DNA of 64,000 nt, taken from the NCBI RefSeq assembly GCF_037975245.1, contig NC_092575.1:1257001-1321000 (forward strand), written 5' to 3'. This DNA is from Apostichopus japonicus (Eukaryota; Echinodermata; Holothuroidea; Aspidochirotida; Stichopodidae). The first letter of the stretch is position 1, and every line of letters begins with the position of its first letter. The notes beneath the pieces are model-generated. The model searched no databases, was not told the origin of the DNA, and was given only the letters and a program-made list of their open reading frames with translations. Below, piece by piece: positions 11,120 to 23,925 of this stretch. A program made the translations under genes and the position numbers.

Positions 11120-12560
11120 GACGTTTTGCTCCGTGGCGATGACGGAGGTGATTGACATCAGCGGATGAAGGACTTTAAATAGAAGGGGTGTGAGGCTTGA
11201 ATCATTGAAATCGCCCCCCATCAACCCCCACCCCACCCCCCCCCCCCCACACACACACATGTTAGTCAAGGCGTCTTCCTCGCATAAGAAAAGTAAGGAT
11301 GTCAAATGGTACCTTCTGAGGCACATTTAGGCTAACAAATTTGGGTCCACGATGTTAGACGTTAGGTTGTGTCAATCACTACTTGTAATATTTTGTTTGG
11401 GGTTGAAAAGGGTTAAAGGGGTATATACAGCCAACACCCCGTGGATCCGCGCTTGATTGACATGTTTTATATGTACTTGCATAGTTTGACATTGATCCTG
11501 TAACGTATAGTAATCGATAGAGAACAGTAGACTCCCGCAGAACTGTTGGCTGTGAGTTGTATCATTAGTTTTAGAAAAAGGCTAACCCTGCTTGTTCAGC
11601 CATGTTTCATCGCACTTTCTATACGCCAACAAGATTTCTTCTATTTGATATCAAATATACCTTTCCAAGTTAACAGAGTATGTTTATATAAATATTGAAA
11701 TACTGGTCACTTTTAGTTATTAGATGTTTATATTTGCAAAAAAAATCAATGTACAACAAATAGAATGATGAAATGAATTTAAGGTTGTTTTTTTCTTATC
11801 ATTATTTTCTTAATTGCTTTCCTTTTTTCTCATAAATATGAATTAATAGCAACAAAAGAATATAACGTTAAATGTCAGGAACGCCAACCCAGCAAATGTT
11901 ATATAGTTAAGTTAGTTGACAATCGCCGTTGGAATGACGGAGGGAAGGGGAACATGGATGGGAGGGTGGGGCCAATTTGGTAAGTGCCTAACGCGTGGTA
12001 GGGGGCCACTAACGTGATTATGATACCATATTGCAGCTGTCGAAGTAATCTTGGAATACTTTATATATGGTACCCACTGCATAGTTACTATCTAGCGCCA
12101 TCTCCAGCAAAGTCGCATCCTCAAGGCGTAGAGTAAGGTAGGGGTTGCTTGTGCTTCGCTTGAAAGAATTAGAGGCTGCCCTGGAGGCGGTGGGAGGATT
12201 GGGTGGATTATTGACCGAATTGGAGATATGAAGTTTGGTATCTGTTAGAAACGATCGCTTCTAATACGAACTTGCATTTTCCGACCCCATGTAATTATCT
12301 TCATCTAACAGTAACACTAACCTAGATCTAGCACAAGATCTTGTAACGAAATCGTCTCGCTCAGGCTACTTTGCATACAAGGATCAGGGCTGAAACCGTT
12401 CTTATCATAAAAGTTAACGCCTAATCGCACCGTTTTGAACAAATTTTTAAAGACCATTGAAATTCTATTTTGAAGAAATTGGTATGAAATGATGTTTATT
12501 CTTGAAACGGCACGTACCAGCCGTCTGTAACTAATTGATTACGTTGTGGCTATTCGCACG
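11120..12560. other. Intergenic, nothing coding seen
   Basis: AT-rich sequence with a C run and CA repeats near 11.23-11.26 kb. No exon, RNA gene or transposon terminus could be supported. Confidence 0.5.
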
Positions 12561-12569
12561 AACGTAGTC

Positions 12570-13553
12570 GTGCGTATGGAAAGCCATTTTAACATTTAAT
12601 CGGGAATTTCAGATATCTTAAATTGTTTCTTATTTTAGATATCTAAAATTCTATTTCAGATATCTAAAATTAAATTCGAGATATCTTAAATTGAATTCGA
12701 GATATCTGAAATTTTATTTCAGATATCTGAAATTGAATTCGAGATATCTACTATAGATTTCGAGATATCTGAAATTCTAATTCAGATATCTGAAATTGAA
12801 TTCGAGATATCTGAAATTGAATTCGAGATATCTGAAATTGAATTCGAGATATCTGAAATTCTATTTCAGATATCTGAAATTGAATTCGAGATATCTGAAA
12901 TTGAATTCGAGATATCTGAAATTGAATTCGAGATATCTGAAATTGAATTCAAGATATCTGCAAATCTAATTCGAGATATCTGAAATTGAATTCGAGATAT
13001 CTGCAATTGAATTCCAGATATCTGTAATGCATATGCAGAAATTCCCGATTAAATGTTAAAATGGCACGTATGGAAAGCCATTTTAACATTTAATCGGGTA
13101 TTTTCAGATATCTGTAATTGAATTCGAGATATCTGAAATTCATTTCAGATATCTGAAATTGAATTCGAGATATCTGAAATTGAATTCGAGATATCTGAAA
13201 TTGAATTCGAGATATCCGAAATTGAATTCGAGATATCTGAAATTGAATTCGAGATATCTAAAATTCTATTTCAGATATCTGAAATTGAATTCGAGATATC
13301 TGAAATTGAATTCGAGATATCTGAAATTGAATTCGAGATATCTGCAATTGAATTCGAGATATCTCGAATTCAATTTCAGATATCTGAAATTCCCTTGTAT
13401 TTCGAGATATCTGAAATTGATTTTAAGATATCTGCAATTATTTGTAGATATCTTAAATAAATTGGAGATATCTGTAATTTAATTTGAGATATCTGAAATT
13501 ATTTCGAGATATCTGAAATTCCTTATTAAATGTTAAAACGGCTTTCCATACGT
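12570..13553. repeat. Foldback array of ~40 GATATC palindromes, two units with shared inverted ends
   Basis: Both outer ends carry the same ~45-base sequence in inverted orientation (TATGGAAAGCC..TTTTAACATTTAAT). The interior is a 21-bp-period array in which AGATATCT palindromes alternate with GAATTC or CTATTTC spacers. At 13034-13099 the inverted end occurs back to back, dividing the array into two units with 20 GATATC sites each by my count. A 7-residue repeat open frame (RYLKLNS type) is a by-product of the period and not a gene. Confidence 0.9.
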
Positions 13554-14112
13554 GCGAATACAATTGACTATTTGCACACATGTAACTTGATCAATCAGCG
13601 CTTGTGGTTGATGTAACCAATGAACTGTCCTGATATGTGCTGGCCGGGAGGGGTGAACAGGACATCGATGGACAATAACACAGCAGTGCATGACAATGGA
13701 ACAGGAATTTGATAACTATGGGGATTTCAAAAGGATATCTGCGGATACTTTATCTATTTTTGTAATGAAGGATTCCAAAACCGTTGAAGCAGCAAACAAG
13801 CGACTAGATGAATTAAATTTATCATATTCCTTACGCATTTTAAGAAAGTTTGCAACAAATCTTTTCTGAAATATTCCAACAAAATCTTTAATTATTACTC
13901 CGAATTTTCCCAGAATTGATCACATCTCTGATTTCTCTCATATTTTACAGATTTGGCTATTGATTTTGAAAAAGATAACCATTTTTTGAGAATCAGCAAA
14001 TTTTCATCGACCAAAATCTTGAGGGGAGGGGGCGATGGGGGCAAATCGACCGTGCACACCCAACACTGGTGTTGGGGCCATGGTTTACCTTCCCCGCCTA
14101 CTCAATACGAAC

Positions 14113-14292
14113 ACGTTCGTGCGAATATAAATGTTTATTGGCAGTGCTTTTCTAATCACTACATGGCTACTTATACCCACATACACGTAGTCACTGTCTA
14201 TATAAGCACGAGCATGTTCGTGCGAATATCGATGCTTATTGGTACGTCAACGTAACAATAGCGGTTCTTATTGGCACGTGCACGTGCCAATA
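14113..14292. promoter_or_regulatory. CCAAT/E-box palindrome and related motifs, candidate promoter or enhancer
   Basis: A perfect 24-bp palindrome at 14269-14292 has the core TTGGCACGTGCACGTGCCAA: two tandem CACGTG E-boxes flanked by inverted CCAAT boxes. Further TTATTGG boxes occur near 14137 and 14247, and a CRE-like ACGTCA near 14254. A ~32-base direct repeat begins at 14111 and 14212. There is no adjacent exon, so a role as distal promoter of the smoothelin-like gene is only a possibility. Confidence 0.35.
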
Positions 14293-14299
14293 GACACGA

Positions 14300-17200
14300 C
14301 CAATTGATTATTTAGTCGGACTGTCACTTCATTCTACCGTGACCACTACCACTGTACCAGTAGTATAGTACCAGACCAACACCAAGTAACGTCAGACAAA
14401 ACCATCCAGTAGCAGGTTATGAAAAAGACTTTTATCCAGCTTCGGGTGCAGGATGAATGAAGTACTGGGAGCTAAACCTTCAAACAGAACATCTTAACTT
14501 AGGCCTGGTATTAAGTCTTGGTAACAAAGTGTCATATTTATGGGTTTCCTCAATTTTTGAAAATGGTAAAATTGTCCAAATAGGCTAAAGCCTAACGTTA
14601 GACGTAAGGTTAATGACACCAATGTTAGCCAAACGTTATGAATCACTTAGGCCTAACTTATACTTAGGCCTAGTATTGACAAAATTGCATACGCCCAATT
14701 ACTGCCCCGGCTGGCAACTTAATGGTTTTAGTTTACAGGGAGTCTATATATCAGGTCTAACGTGGAACATAACTAGCCATAACCTTTATTTTTATCTTTG
14801 TGGGCTAGCAAACACGCCTATACATGAAGTTGGCCAGGGAGCAGTAATTTCAACAAGGTAATGTTATATTAACATAAAGCTATTTAACCCAAACAATGAA
14901 AGTGGGCTATTGTAACTTTATTAGCCTACCTGATGTTGAGGTAGGGGAGAATGGATGAGGAGGGAGAAGGGAATGTGAGGGGGATTAATAGGTAATGGGA
15001 TCGAAGGAAGGAGCATGGGGGGAAGGGGGCACAAAACCAGTCTGATTAGAGCACTTCCTCAGAAAAAAGATTTTTCCTTTAGGTGCTGTACTAGAGTGGC
15101 CCAGTTGAAACATCAGAAATAATAAATAAAAAGTGGTCCTTTGAAATAAACTATTTCTTGAAATTTGTCTAAATTTCCATTGAGCAATAACTTTGTTGAT
15201 GTTATTTCCAATGTCCATTTTGGGCCACCAAATTTCAGCAAGGCCATTTTATCATGTGTATGAACCAATAGTTAATTTATAGTCTCCATACACGAAAGAC
15301 CTAGTTAAATGATTATGATGGAATATTAAACTAAAAAAAGGATCACTTGATTGCCTGGCAAACAATCTGTTTGACAATTCAAAGGATCAATGCTGTGGGA
15401 TATATCAGTAGTTCAAAAAGTGGAGGAGGAGCAAAAAGAAAAGAACCCTGCCAATGTTTGGTAGCTGGTGGGGTTTGCAGTTTCCTCCATTCTCAAGTGG
15501 GTGGGATGAGACCCAGTGTTTGTTCAGAACACAATGAACCTTTATAGGCCTATGTACTTTAGAAATGTTAGACTTTTCATGTTTTCTTGATAAATCAGCC
15601 AGGACTTTTATTGTAGTGTTAGTGTAAAATGTCCCTTCAAATAAACTGAAGCAAAGCTAGCTATCATTGACATCCTTTATCCCGTTTGAAGTAATAATTG
15701 CTGTGAAATTACCAACAGTTTCCAAAAAAGGGCTATTCCTAGTGAAGGGATTAAATGTCTAGGCTCCATGAAAAATGGTTAGTTAATGAGAAAAACCTTG
15801 GAGATGTCAGGAAAGAAACCAGAGTTTGGCAGTAGGTGACTAGTTCCTTTTTTTATGAAACAATTAAATGAGTCTTAATTCATACAGACTTATTCCAACA
15901 AATCAGAGAATATTGAGTAGAATAGAGAATGATCATAGCAATATTCTGTCTGCCAGTGGGGAGGGGGGGGGGGGAAGAGCTGGCTCTACCCCTATTTTAT
16001 TCTGAAGGAGTGATAGCCCCCATAACAGTACACATGCTTGTACCCCTGATCCCAGAAATGTTCGCAACCCCTTGCTTAATGTACTAACATCATCTGTTCT
16101 GTCTTCAGGCCTCTTGTTTAATATAAGTTCTTATCTTTACAAAATATAATAATTTTATTCTTTTCACTAACATATGGTACCAAAGGGCAAACTTAAACAA
16201 GAGGGGGGGGGGGGGGGTGGCTGCAAGTAACTTGAAGACAGCATCCCTGGCTAAATCCTACATGGGGCAATAGTTTTGCATGTCTTGATATTTTTTTTAA
16301 AACTGTTTTCTGTTTAATCCTTTAAGGATGTCAAAGGCCTATCCTTCTACCATCCAACTGACTTGCAGAGAACCAAAAAGTAGCAGAATCTTCAATTGGC
16401 TTTAAGCTTCCATGGTCACTACAGCTGATGGCCTATCTGAAGTCCAATTGAAGTGTTCCTTGAGTATTTATTCGGAAGGAGGGCAACTGGCCATTGTCCT
16501 GTCTTCAAAGTACCTCCTAACTGTTTGATTTTGCTAACAGCTCAGGAAAGTGTAAATGTTAACTTCTCTCAAGTATTTAGGAAATGACCTGAGAGCCTGG
16601 TAATGCAAACAAGTATAAATCTTATCTTCACACAAAAATCTACACTGTCAGAACTGGCAACGTGTAAATTTAACACTTTAGTCAGCTATGAATGTTACAG
16701 CATTTTTAAGCTTTGAACTCAGATCTGCTTACATTCAAATTTTCAAATGTTTCTTTAATTTTAAAAACAAACTGTCTGCAATTCACCACTGAACTGTCAT
16801 TTTGTCATGCATCTTCTGGATCATGATCAGATCATTTCTGCTGCAGGGTGCAACTTTAAGGTCTCTTTTGAGAGATTGTTTTGGGTATATAATTTCAGGA
16901 CCACCATCTTTTTTTCATCCTTGAAATCTTCTTCCAAATGCTTACAAGTATCATTGTCTCAAGATACTCAAAGATACTCATCAAGTGTTCAATGCTCAGC
17001 TTTGATATATATCTAACCATCATCAAATTTCAGTGAAGAGAGAAAATAACCACAGCAAAGGGATCCTCTCATTTGCCACGGACGGAATAAATTCCTCCAC
17101 TTATGTCTTGAGCACTGATTTCCAGCTTTTGTCACGTTAGTACCCATTTATGCCTCCACCACCTGAAAGAAATGTTTTGTAATCCTGTCTTCACTTGAGC

Positions 17201-19370
17201 GACCCATTTAGAGTCTCTACTCTGATTTGGCACTTCTAATTATATTGACTGAGAGATAATCCTCAGCGTGCCTCAATGGACTTCCTTTAACTTGGATTAA
17301 CGGGTTTGCATAAAATTGGCTCCGGGAGTTGTGGACCCTTTTCAGGAGTATAAACAAAGTTTTCATAGGTGGTCAAACTGTAAAAAAAAATGTGTTCAAG
17401 TGACATCTACATCCTTAACTAGATAAACCAAACTCTAAATTCTTTTTACCTCTTTGTAGATAAATGTAAAAGGAGATGTTAGTCAAAGCGGAGCAGTTTG
17501 TCAGAAGATTCGATCAGGTGGAGTCGTACTGAAAGGAACTTGTGATTCCATCCTTGGATTTGAGACGTGAATTGGAATAAATCTTATCTGGTAGATAAAG
17601 GGGACAAAATCATCCCATTCTTCGTAGAGAAAAGGTGAAAGAGGAACCCTTGGCAATAAAAGTAAGACTGTTTTCCTTTAAATTTAATTCGGCTTTTCCA
17701 AACCAGCTTGTTTTACAAATGTCACTCAATTCAACCATGGTAAGTCAATTATCAATACTAGCCGCTTCAGTGTATGAGTATAACAAGGAATCCTATCTTT
17801 AACCCCTTCCCCTCCCTACCCCAATTTTCGGTATGCTAGGCCTCACATGGGCAGTGACTTTATGATGATGTCAAACTTCCTTAAACTGTACGGTGGGTAA
17901 TAAGAGCTGTAAACACAGACACATAGTAAAATTAATACCCTCAGACCGATTGCACTTTAGACCCCTTGGAATGTGAATCTTTTTCATCGTAACAGGATAA
18001 TTCTACTTATACACCTAGTTGTAGCATGAAAATAAAATAATTTATTTGTAATAATAAAAAGATATATACTATTTATGACAGTTAAGTAACTTTATTGCAA
18101 GTTAATTTTATGATTATTTATTAATAATAAATTTTGTTTGTAATAAAAAAGTTATAATAAAAAGAAAAATAATAATAATATTTGATTTCTTGATGTTTTA
18201 AAAAGAGGGTGACTGTAAATAAATGTTGATGTTTAAGCATGATTGACCATTATTTATACTTTCTAACATATTTAGGGTCAATTAACACAGTTGATCTTAA
18301 TTTAATTGCAGGTAAATATGGCAACTTTATACTCTAAATTCCCTGTTCCTGTTAAAGTCAAAACATCCAAGTTTTGCCCTCATATGTGACCCTCTCAATT
18401 GCTTCTTATGGCAATTTTCCAGGATTTACATATCAACAAAGTGCATAACTTGGAAACTTAAGATGTATCTTAAAGTTTATCAACAGCATGTATATATATA
18501 TCTTCAAAAGTGCCATCATTCAGTTAGGAGACCAATACTCATAGGTACTAGCTGGCTGTCAGTATAGAATGTTACCATGGTTACCAATAAATTTGTTTGT
18601 ACTGATAGGTCTAACCGCACCAGCTCACACGCTGTGATAACGTCGCAGTTGTAATAAAAAGTGTTTGGATACGTAGAGATAAAATCATTTACACATGATA
18701 TGCCTGTAAATAAACCGTTCTCTTATTGTCTCAAGGAAGTGTAGGCTATAAATAATCTAATGTACAATTTGCAACTGAATAACAAAGTTATATTAATGTT
18801 GGGAATTTACTCACTGAAATTAAATATTGATTTTAATTTGAATATGTACACTGTAGGCTCAGAGTCTACAAACTATATTCTTTGAGTATGTTTGGTTTCA
18901 TATAGACCCTTCTTAAATATTTATTGAGCTTTCATAGACACATACTGAAAATTTACCCAGGACCATTAAAGGGATACTACATCAGACCTGCTAAACAAGA
19001 TGTCTGTTACGAAAATAGTGATGTTTACAATTTTCCATCCCAAAGTGTCTGGATATTATGGTATAAAATAGTAAGAATTTAGCAAAATTCACCTGAACCA
19101 AGATAGTGGTATATGAAAAGGACAGAGAAGCATTTTGAGGGTTTGCAGTTTTCCTCTGTAATTATATAGGATTATATGTAATGTAAAAGTAACTCTAATG
19201 CTGCCATTGCACTAGAAAATGCGGTGGCAAAAGTAATCTATACCAAAACTAAATGGATGCTGGGTGTATAAATTTTACAATGTATCAGGAGAGTGACATT
19301 AAATGGTTATGAATCTTATCAGTGAAAGATAGAGCTAGTTTGACACTGCCTACCTTCTACAATTTTCCCT
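14300..19370. other. Noncoding region, no exon recognised
   Basis: No splice-bounded open frame with a recognisable domain on either strand. It contains G runs at 15.96 and 16.20 kb and an A/T-only stretch rich in TAATAA at 18.03-18.18 kb. It may include untranslated upstream exons of the smoothelin-like gene, which cannot be recognised without transcripts. Confidence 0.4.
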
Positions 19371-19374
19371 GTTT

Positions 19375-19660
19375 CAACCCCTTGCGAAGTCCACCCCTCT
19401 TCAATCTACCCCTATCAACCTCTCCCAAACTACTCCCTTTCCAGTCTGTCCCCTATTAACAACTACCAATGTCTTCCACTCTCTAATCTGTCCATTACAA
19501 CCCCTCCCAACCTTACTCATCCCAATCTACTCCTAATAGCCCCTTCCAAAACCCTTACCCTCCGTTTTCCAATCTAACCCCTCCCAAACCCTTTCCTCCA
19601 TTCTCCAATCTGACCCTTCCCAAACCCTTTGTCCCTTTCCTTCCATATTTCAATCTAATC
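19375..19660. repeat. Degenerate C-rich minisatellite
   Basis: Repeated, diverged blocks of the form 'ccaatctaacccctcccaaa' at irregular ~50-60 base spacing. The plus strand here is strongly pyrimidine-rich. Confidence 0.6.
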
Positions 19661-20669
19661 CCTACCAACTGACTCTGTGTTCATGCTTCATTTGAATGCC
19701 CTCATTCTTATAACATTAATATATTATGAACTGTGTTCCTATGGTTGGCTTCTGCATTTCCGTTTAGTTACCAGGATTCTAGGTCAACTATTTAAATGCC
19801 TAAGTTTCGTTTTGTTTCCTGTTTACAGTTTATAATGCATTTAGCCGATCAGGTGATCAGTGCCGAAAGTTTTACTTGAGAGTTCTTTGGTAATACATAT
19901 TAACTTGACTCTGTGAATTAGAGATAAAGCAAAGCCTAATCTGTTGCTAATTTGCCCAATTCAACATATATTCCTATATTGGTCTGTGCAAACATAACGA
20001 CTAGTTAACAAAAAGACAAGCTCAAGTCAGGAATTATAACCATGGATACAACAAAAATGCAAAAGTGAGGATAGCGAATGATTAATCTGGCAAAAAGAGC
20101 TGACGAAAGCTTGAGAAGGAAGGGTGAGGTGTTGGGGAGGAGGGTTGAGGGTTGAGGGAGGGGTGGTGGGATAGGGAAGGGACAGAATAGGGGAGACTGC
20201 CAGGGGATGATGCCAGCAAACTACTGCTAGTGGGTCCTTGTCTATACCTGTTTAGCAATTGGTATCAAAGTATCATTTAAGTATTAATAAATCGTCATTG
20301 TAGTGAATGTCTACATATGCAATGCAATAAGAGTTCATTTATCACTGAGCTCGAGAAAGGGTAGGGGTTAAATCTTCCCTCAGATATTAACCTTCAAATG
20401 ACCAACATTATTTTGTAAACTTGCAACTGCAATTTTCAAATCCCAAACAGTCTTATATTTCACCAAAGTGGTACATATAAAAAGAAAACAATCTACAAGC
20501 ATGTGTTATACATGGTTTGTACATGACCTTCGTAGATTGTAGTAGTAGGAAGAGCTGTGAGGTGTTTTATTCAAGATTTTTGTAAAACATAACTACAGAG
20601 TAAAAAAGACAAAAAAACAAGGGAAAGAATTTTGGGATAGTCCACCATAAATTTTCTGTCTAGCCATCT

Positions 20670-20831
20670 AGAATCTGTGGGGATAAACACAGACCCAACA
20701 ACATGATAAACGGAGAGTCCTTTAAGCTGCCTTCAGTTTGAAATCTGTGGGCATACACACATACCTACCAACTCTACCAATGACTGGCAATGAGTTCTGA
20801 TAAACGGAGAGTCCTTTAAGCTGCCTTCAGT
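20670..20831. repeat. Diverged tandem duplication with an identical 34-bp block
   Basis: Both halves start with AATCTGTGG and end in the same 34 bases (20704-20737 and 20798-20831, starting TGATAAACGGAGAG). The middle parts have diverged in length. Confidence 0.7.
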
Positions 20832-20834
20832 AAA

Positions 20835-23800
20835 TAAAATCAATGAGTACATCAATACATACACTAGCAGTTTTTGTTCTGATCTTGTCACAAGCCATGT
20901 CAGTCTATTGAAGTCTGGTTGTAAAAGCCGGTGTAATTTATTTATTTGGAATGAATCACGTCCAGGGAGAGAAGGGATTTCTGCATCAGCATAGACCGGA
21001 GCATGAAAAGACTGTTAAAGATATATTGGAGTTCAATCAATGGATTTAAACTGTTATAGACAAACAAGATTAAGGATTATAGCACATAACAGTTTACAGT
21101 TAGGACAAGCAGGAATGTTATTAAGATGATAACAAGGGTCTGTTGAAAGAGAGAGATGTCTAACTTTAAATGCCTGCTTTCTTTGGTTGTTATTACCAGA
21201 TATCAGGACACAATGATTGGAAGTATCAACGAGGTGAGGATGTTTGGGGCTTACCCAGTCACCAAGGTTTAACCCTCCTTTTGAAGTCACTTCAGAAACA
21301 CTCTTGGCAGTTTGGAGGTTCAGAAATTTATCGGTAAGTAATAAATAGTTTCAGTATGAATTGATCTTATAGTGTGATTTGTGGTTGGTGTGTCATGAAA
21401 GTTAGCATAAATTAATGTGATCTGTAGATTGAAAACAGCAATGCAAGTGGTCAAAGATGACACTAGCGACTTAATGAAGGAATAATAACAGCAGCTGTTT
21501 TAACTCTTTTGAAAGTCATGAAACTAATTTGTAAGTTCTACAATGTCCAGAGTTCAAGCCCCGCTTGCTTTCAAAAGTAAGGTGTGGTTATTTTCCATTC
21601 AGTAGCAATTCAGAATAGCAAGTTGATACTTTTTAAGTCAAATTGTCTCAAATATTGGTTAACAGATTCAGCATTAGCAGGCACATTCTCTGTCTAAAAT
21701 TGAAGACTTTCCTTTCTAGTGTTTGTCAAATTCATATTGCTGCTTTGTGCCTGCGGTTACACGAACAGTAACTGCCTCACAGACAGATTTTCTTAATTTC
21801 GTTTAATACTAATATGTTTAAACAATGTAAAACACCAATTCAAAATTTACACTACAGACTACAGCCTAATTAGGGTTTCATATAACCTGAAAGCTAAATT
21901 GTTGAGTGACGAGAGTGAATTTGTCTCCTCACATTTCCCGCCGCCTCCTCCCCCACCCCCTCCCAGCCCCCTCCCCGCCCATTGCTAATAGGAAAACTGT
22001 AGATCGATATGTGCAGAAGCATATATCAATAGCTGGGCCCTCTTCACCTACACTGGAGTGTCCAAAGATCTGTCTACTTTCAATACTGCACAGGTATAAT
22101 GTTTTTCGCATAATAATTAAAACCACTTAAAGTTTTGCAAGGGCTTATCATTTCGGACTCCCAGGGTTAATCCAGGCACCTGTGGATTTATCCATGGATC
22201 ACTTAACCCCAATATGGCTTGAGTTCTGTGCACTTTATTCTTTACAAGATTGCTGTGCCACCCCTAGAAAGGCAAAGCTGTTCCTGTTTCATTTTCTACG
22301 TGGCTATTTCTATGCACTTCATTACTTACTAATATCACCTTCAAGATTCACTGCATCGTTAAGTATTGCAGCAAAAATATTAAAAATCCAAATATGAACT
22401 ATAATAAAGTTCATAACATTGACTGGGCTATAAATTAATATCATTGTGTGGTCTCAACATTGTTAGATTTGTGGTTTCTTATTGCTATGGCAACGAGCTG
22501 AGTAAACTTTAACTTTACAATTCATATTGATGGCTATATTTCAAATTTCTAGCTCTTAGTTTTGTTCTGTTCCATAAAAGTGTCTTATTACAGTGGATTT
22601 TTGCTTTGCTGGTTTAATAGAGATCTGTGTCTTTAAGATACTGTATGTATTGTGTAATATGAAAAGGATGAAAGTTACTAATAAAATGTCCTTTCATATC
22701 AAGTTATACACAGTGGTCATGAACCTTGTGATGGCAAAATGTCAGTTCACTCACATGTGACCCCTTATGTGATCTCTTACATCCTTCTTCACCCCTTTCT
22801 TTTGACCCTACCCTCATCCCCCCCCCCCACCACCATCACCAACAAAATTGACTAGAAATGAATTAATCCATGTAAAATGTATGACCAAGATAGAGGAAGC
22901 AGTCATAATATTCTGGAATCTTGACTCCAGATTCCTACTCCAGACTTGCTTTACAGTAAATGCTAACATTTAAAATTAATTATTTTTCTGAATCCTATCA
23001 TCAAATGTAGTATTTTAGTGAAATACACATTCAGAGTTCAACCATTGCTTGTGGTTACAGATTAGCATATTTAGTCTCACTGAACCTGTCTGGACAGCGG
23101 TCAAATGGTAGTGTTTAGTGTACCTTTTGGGCTATAATCAGAACCTTCAGACAGTCCAGTTGAAAAATTGTTTTCATTTTTCATTGTAATATTTCTCAAA
23201 ATAACTACATAGATTGGAGAATACATTTAGCAATGGATTTTAGATTAGTAACTTGTACAATCAGGTAAGAGTAATATTAACCCATGAGGGTGAGTACCAG
23301 TATGATTACTAGAATACAAGTACAAACTGACCACAAGAGCTCCCTCTTGGATATTATTTTGTGGCCATCTGTGATAACTTTCATACTCCAAAAGTGCATT
23401 GACCACCAGATCATTCCGCACCACCTGTAAGCTGTTATACACTTTTATATGTACCTACAGTTGTGAAATTCCACAGAGACTATAAATATTTTTCAATAAT
23501 CTATGAAAATATTTTTGGGGGGATTTGAAAGTTGCTCTTTTATTCTTTTGATACTTATATTATATAATTGGAAAAACAGATCTCAAATGAGAACAATAAA
23601 GTTACTTTGTTGGATAAGTTTTGCCTGTGTTTTGATTGGTCAGATAAATGAGAGTTTTCTCCAGGTGAGATGCATATCCAGGGTTGTTTGTATTTGAACT
23701 TCAAAACATAAAATCTGTCTTTAATGAAACAAAAATGGACTTTCTATCTCAGATCTTGCCACATCAATTTGAGTTAAAACATAGATACAAAAATATCAAA

Positions 23801-23917
23801 TTTTCTGATTTTTATTGAAAAAACTCAATTTATTCCTTTGATATATTTTCTTCATGAATATCGCAGAGAGATTTTCCCAGACGTGTAAATCGAGGCACAC
23901 AATTCCAAAGTGTAATA
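20835..23917. other. Noncoding region, no exon recognised
   Basis: Short open frames only, none with a domain, signal or consistent splice pair. A C-rich stretch lies at 21.94-21.98 kb and another at 22.82 kb. Confidence 0.4.
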
Positions 23918-23925
23918 TGCAGATG

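Noticed and set aside
13159-13482. 107-residue open frame with RYLKLNS repeats
   Set aside because: Produced by the 21-bp period of the GATATC array; no start context, domain or splice evidence.
12570-13553. CRISPR-like appearance of regular repeats
   Set aside because: Spacers are not unique, repeats are palindromic restriction-site-like words, and the context is an animal nuclear genome.
21054-21290. 78-residue minus-strand frame with a CPNCKLLC-like end
   Set aside because: Considered as a retroelement or zinc-binding remnant, but no further motif or repeat copy supports it.
21540-21580. GAGTTCAAGCCC resembling a tRNA/SINE B box
   Set aside because: No matching A box at proper spacing, no tRNA fold and no second copy in the window.
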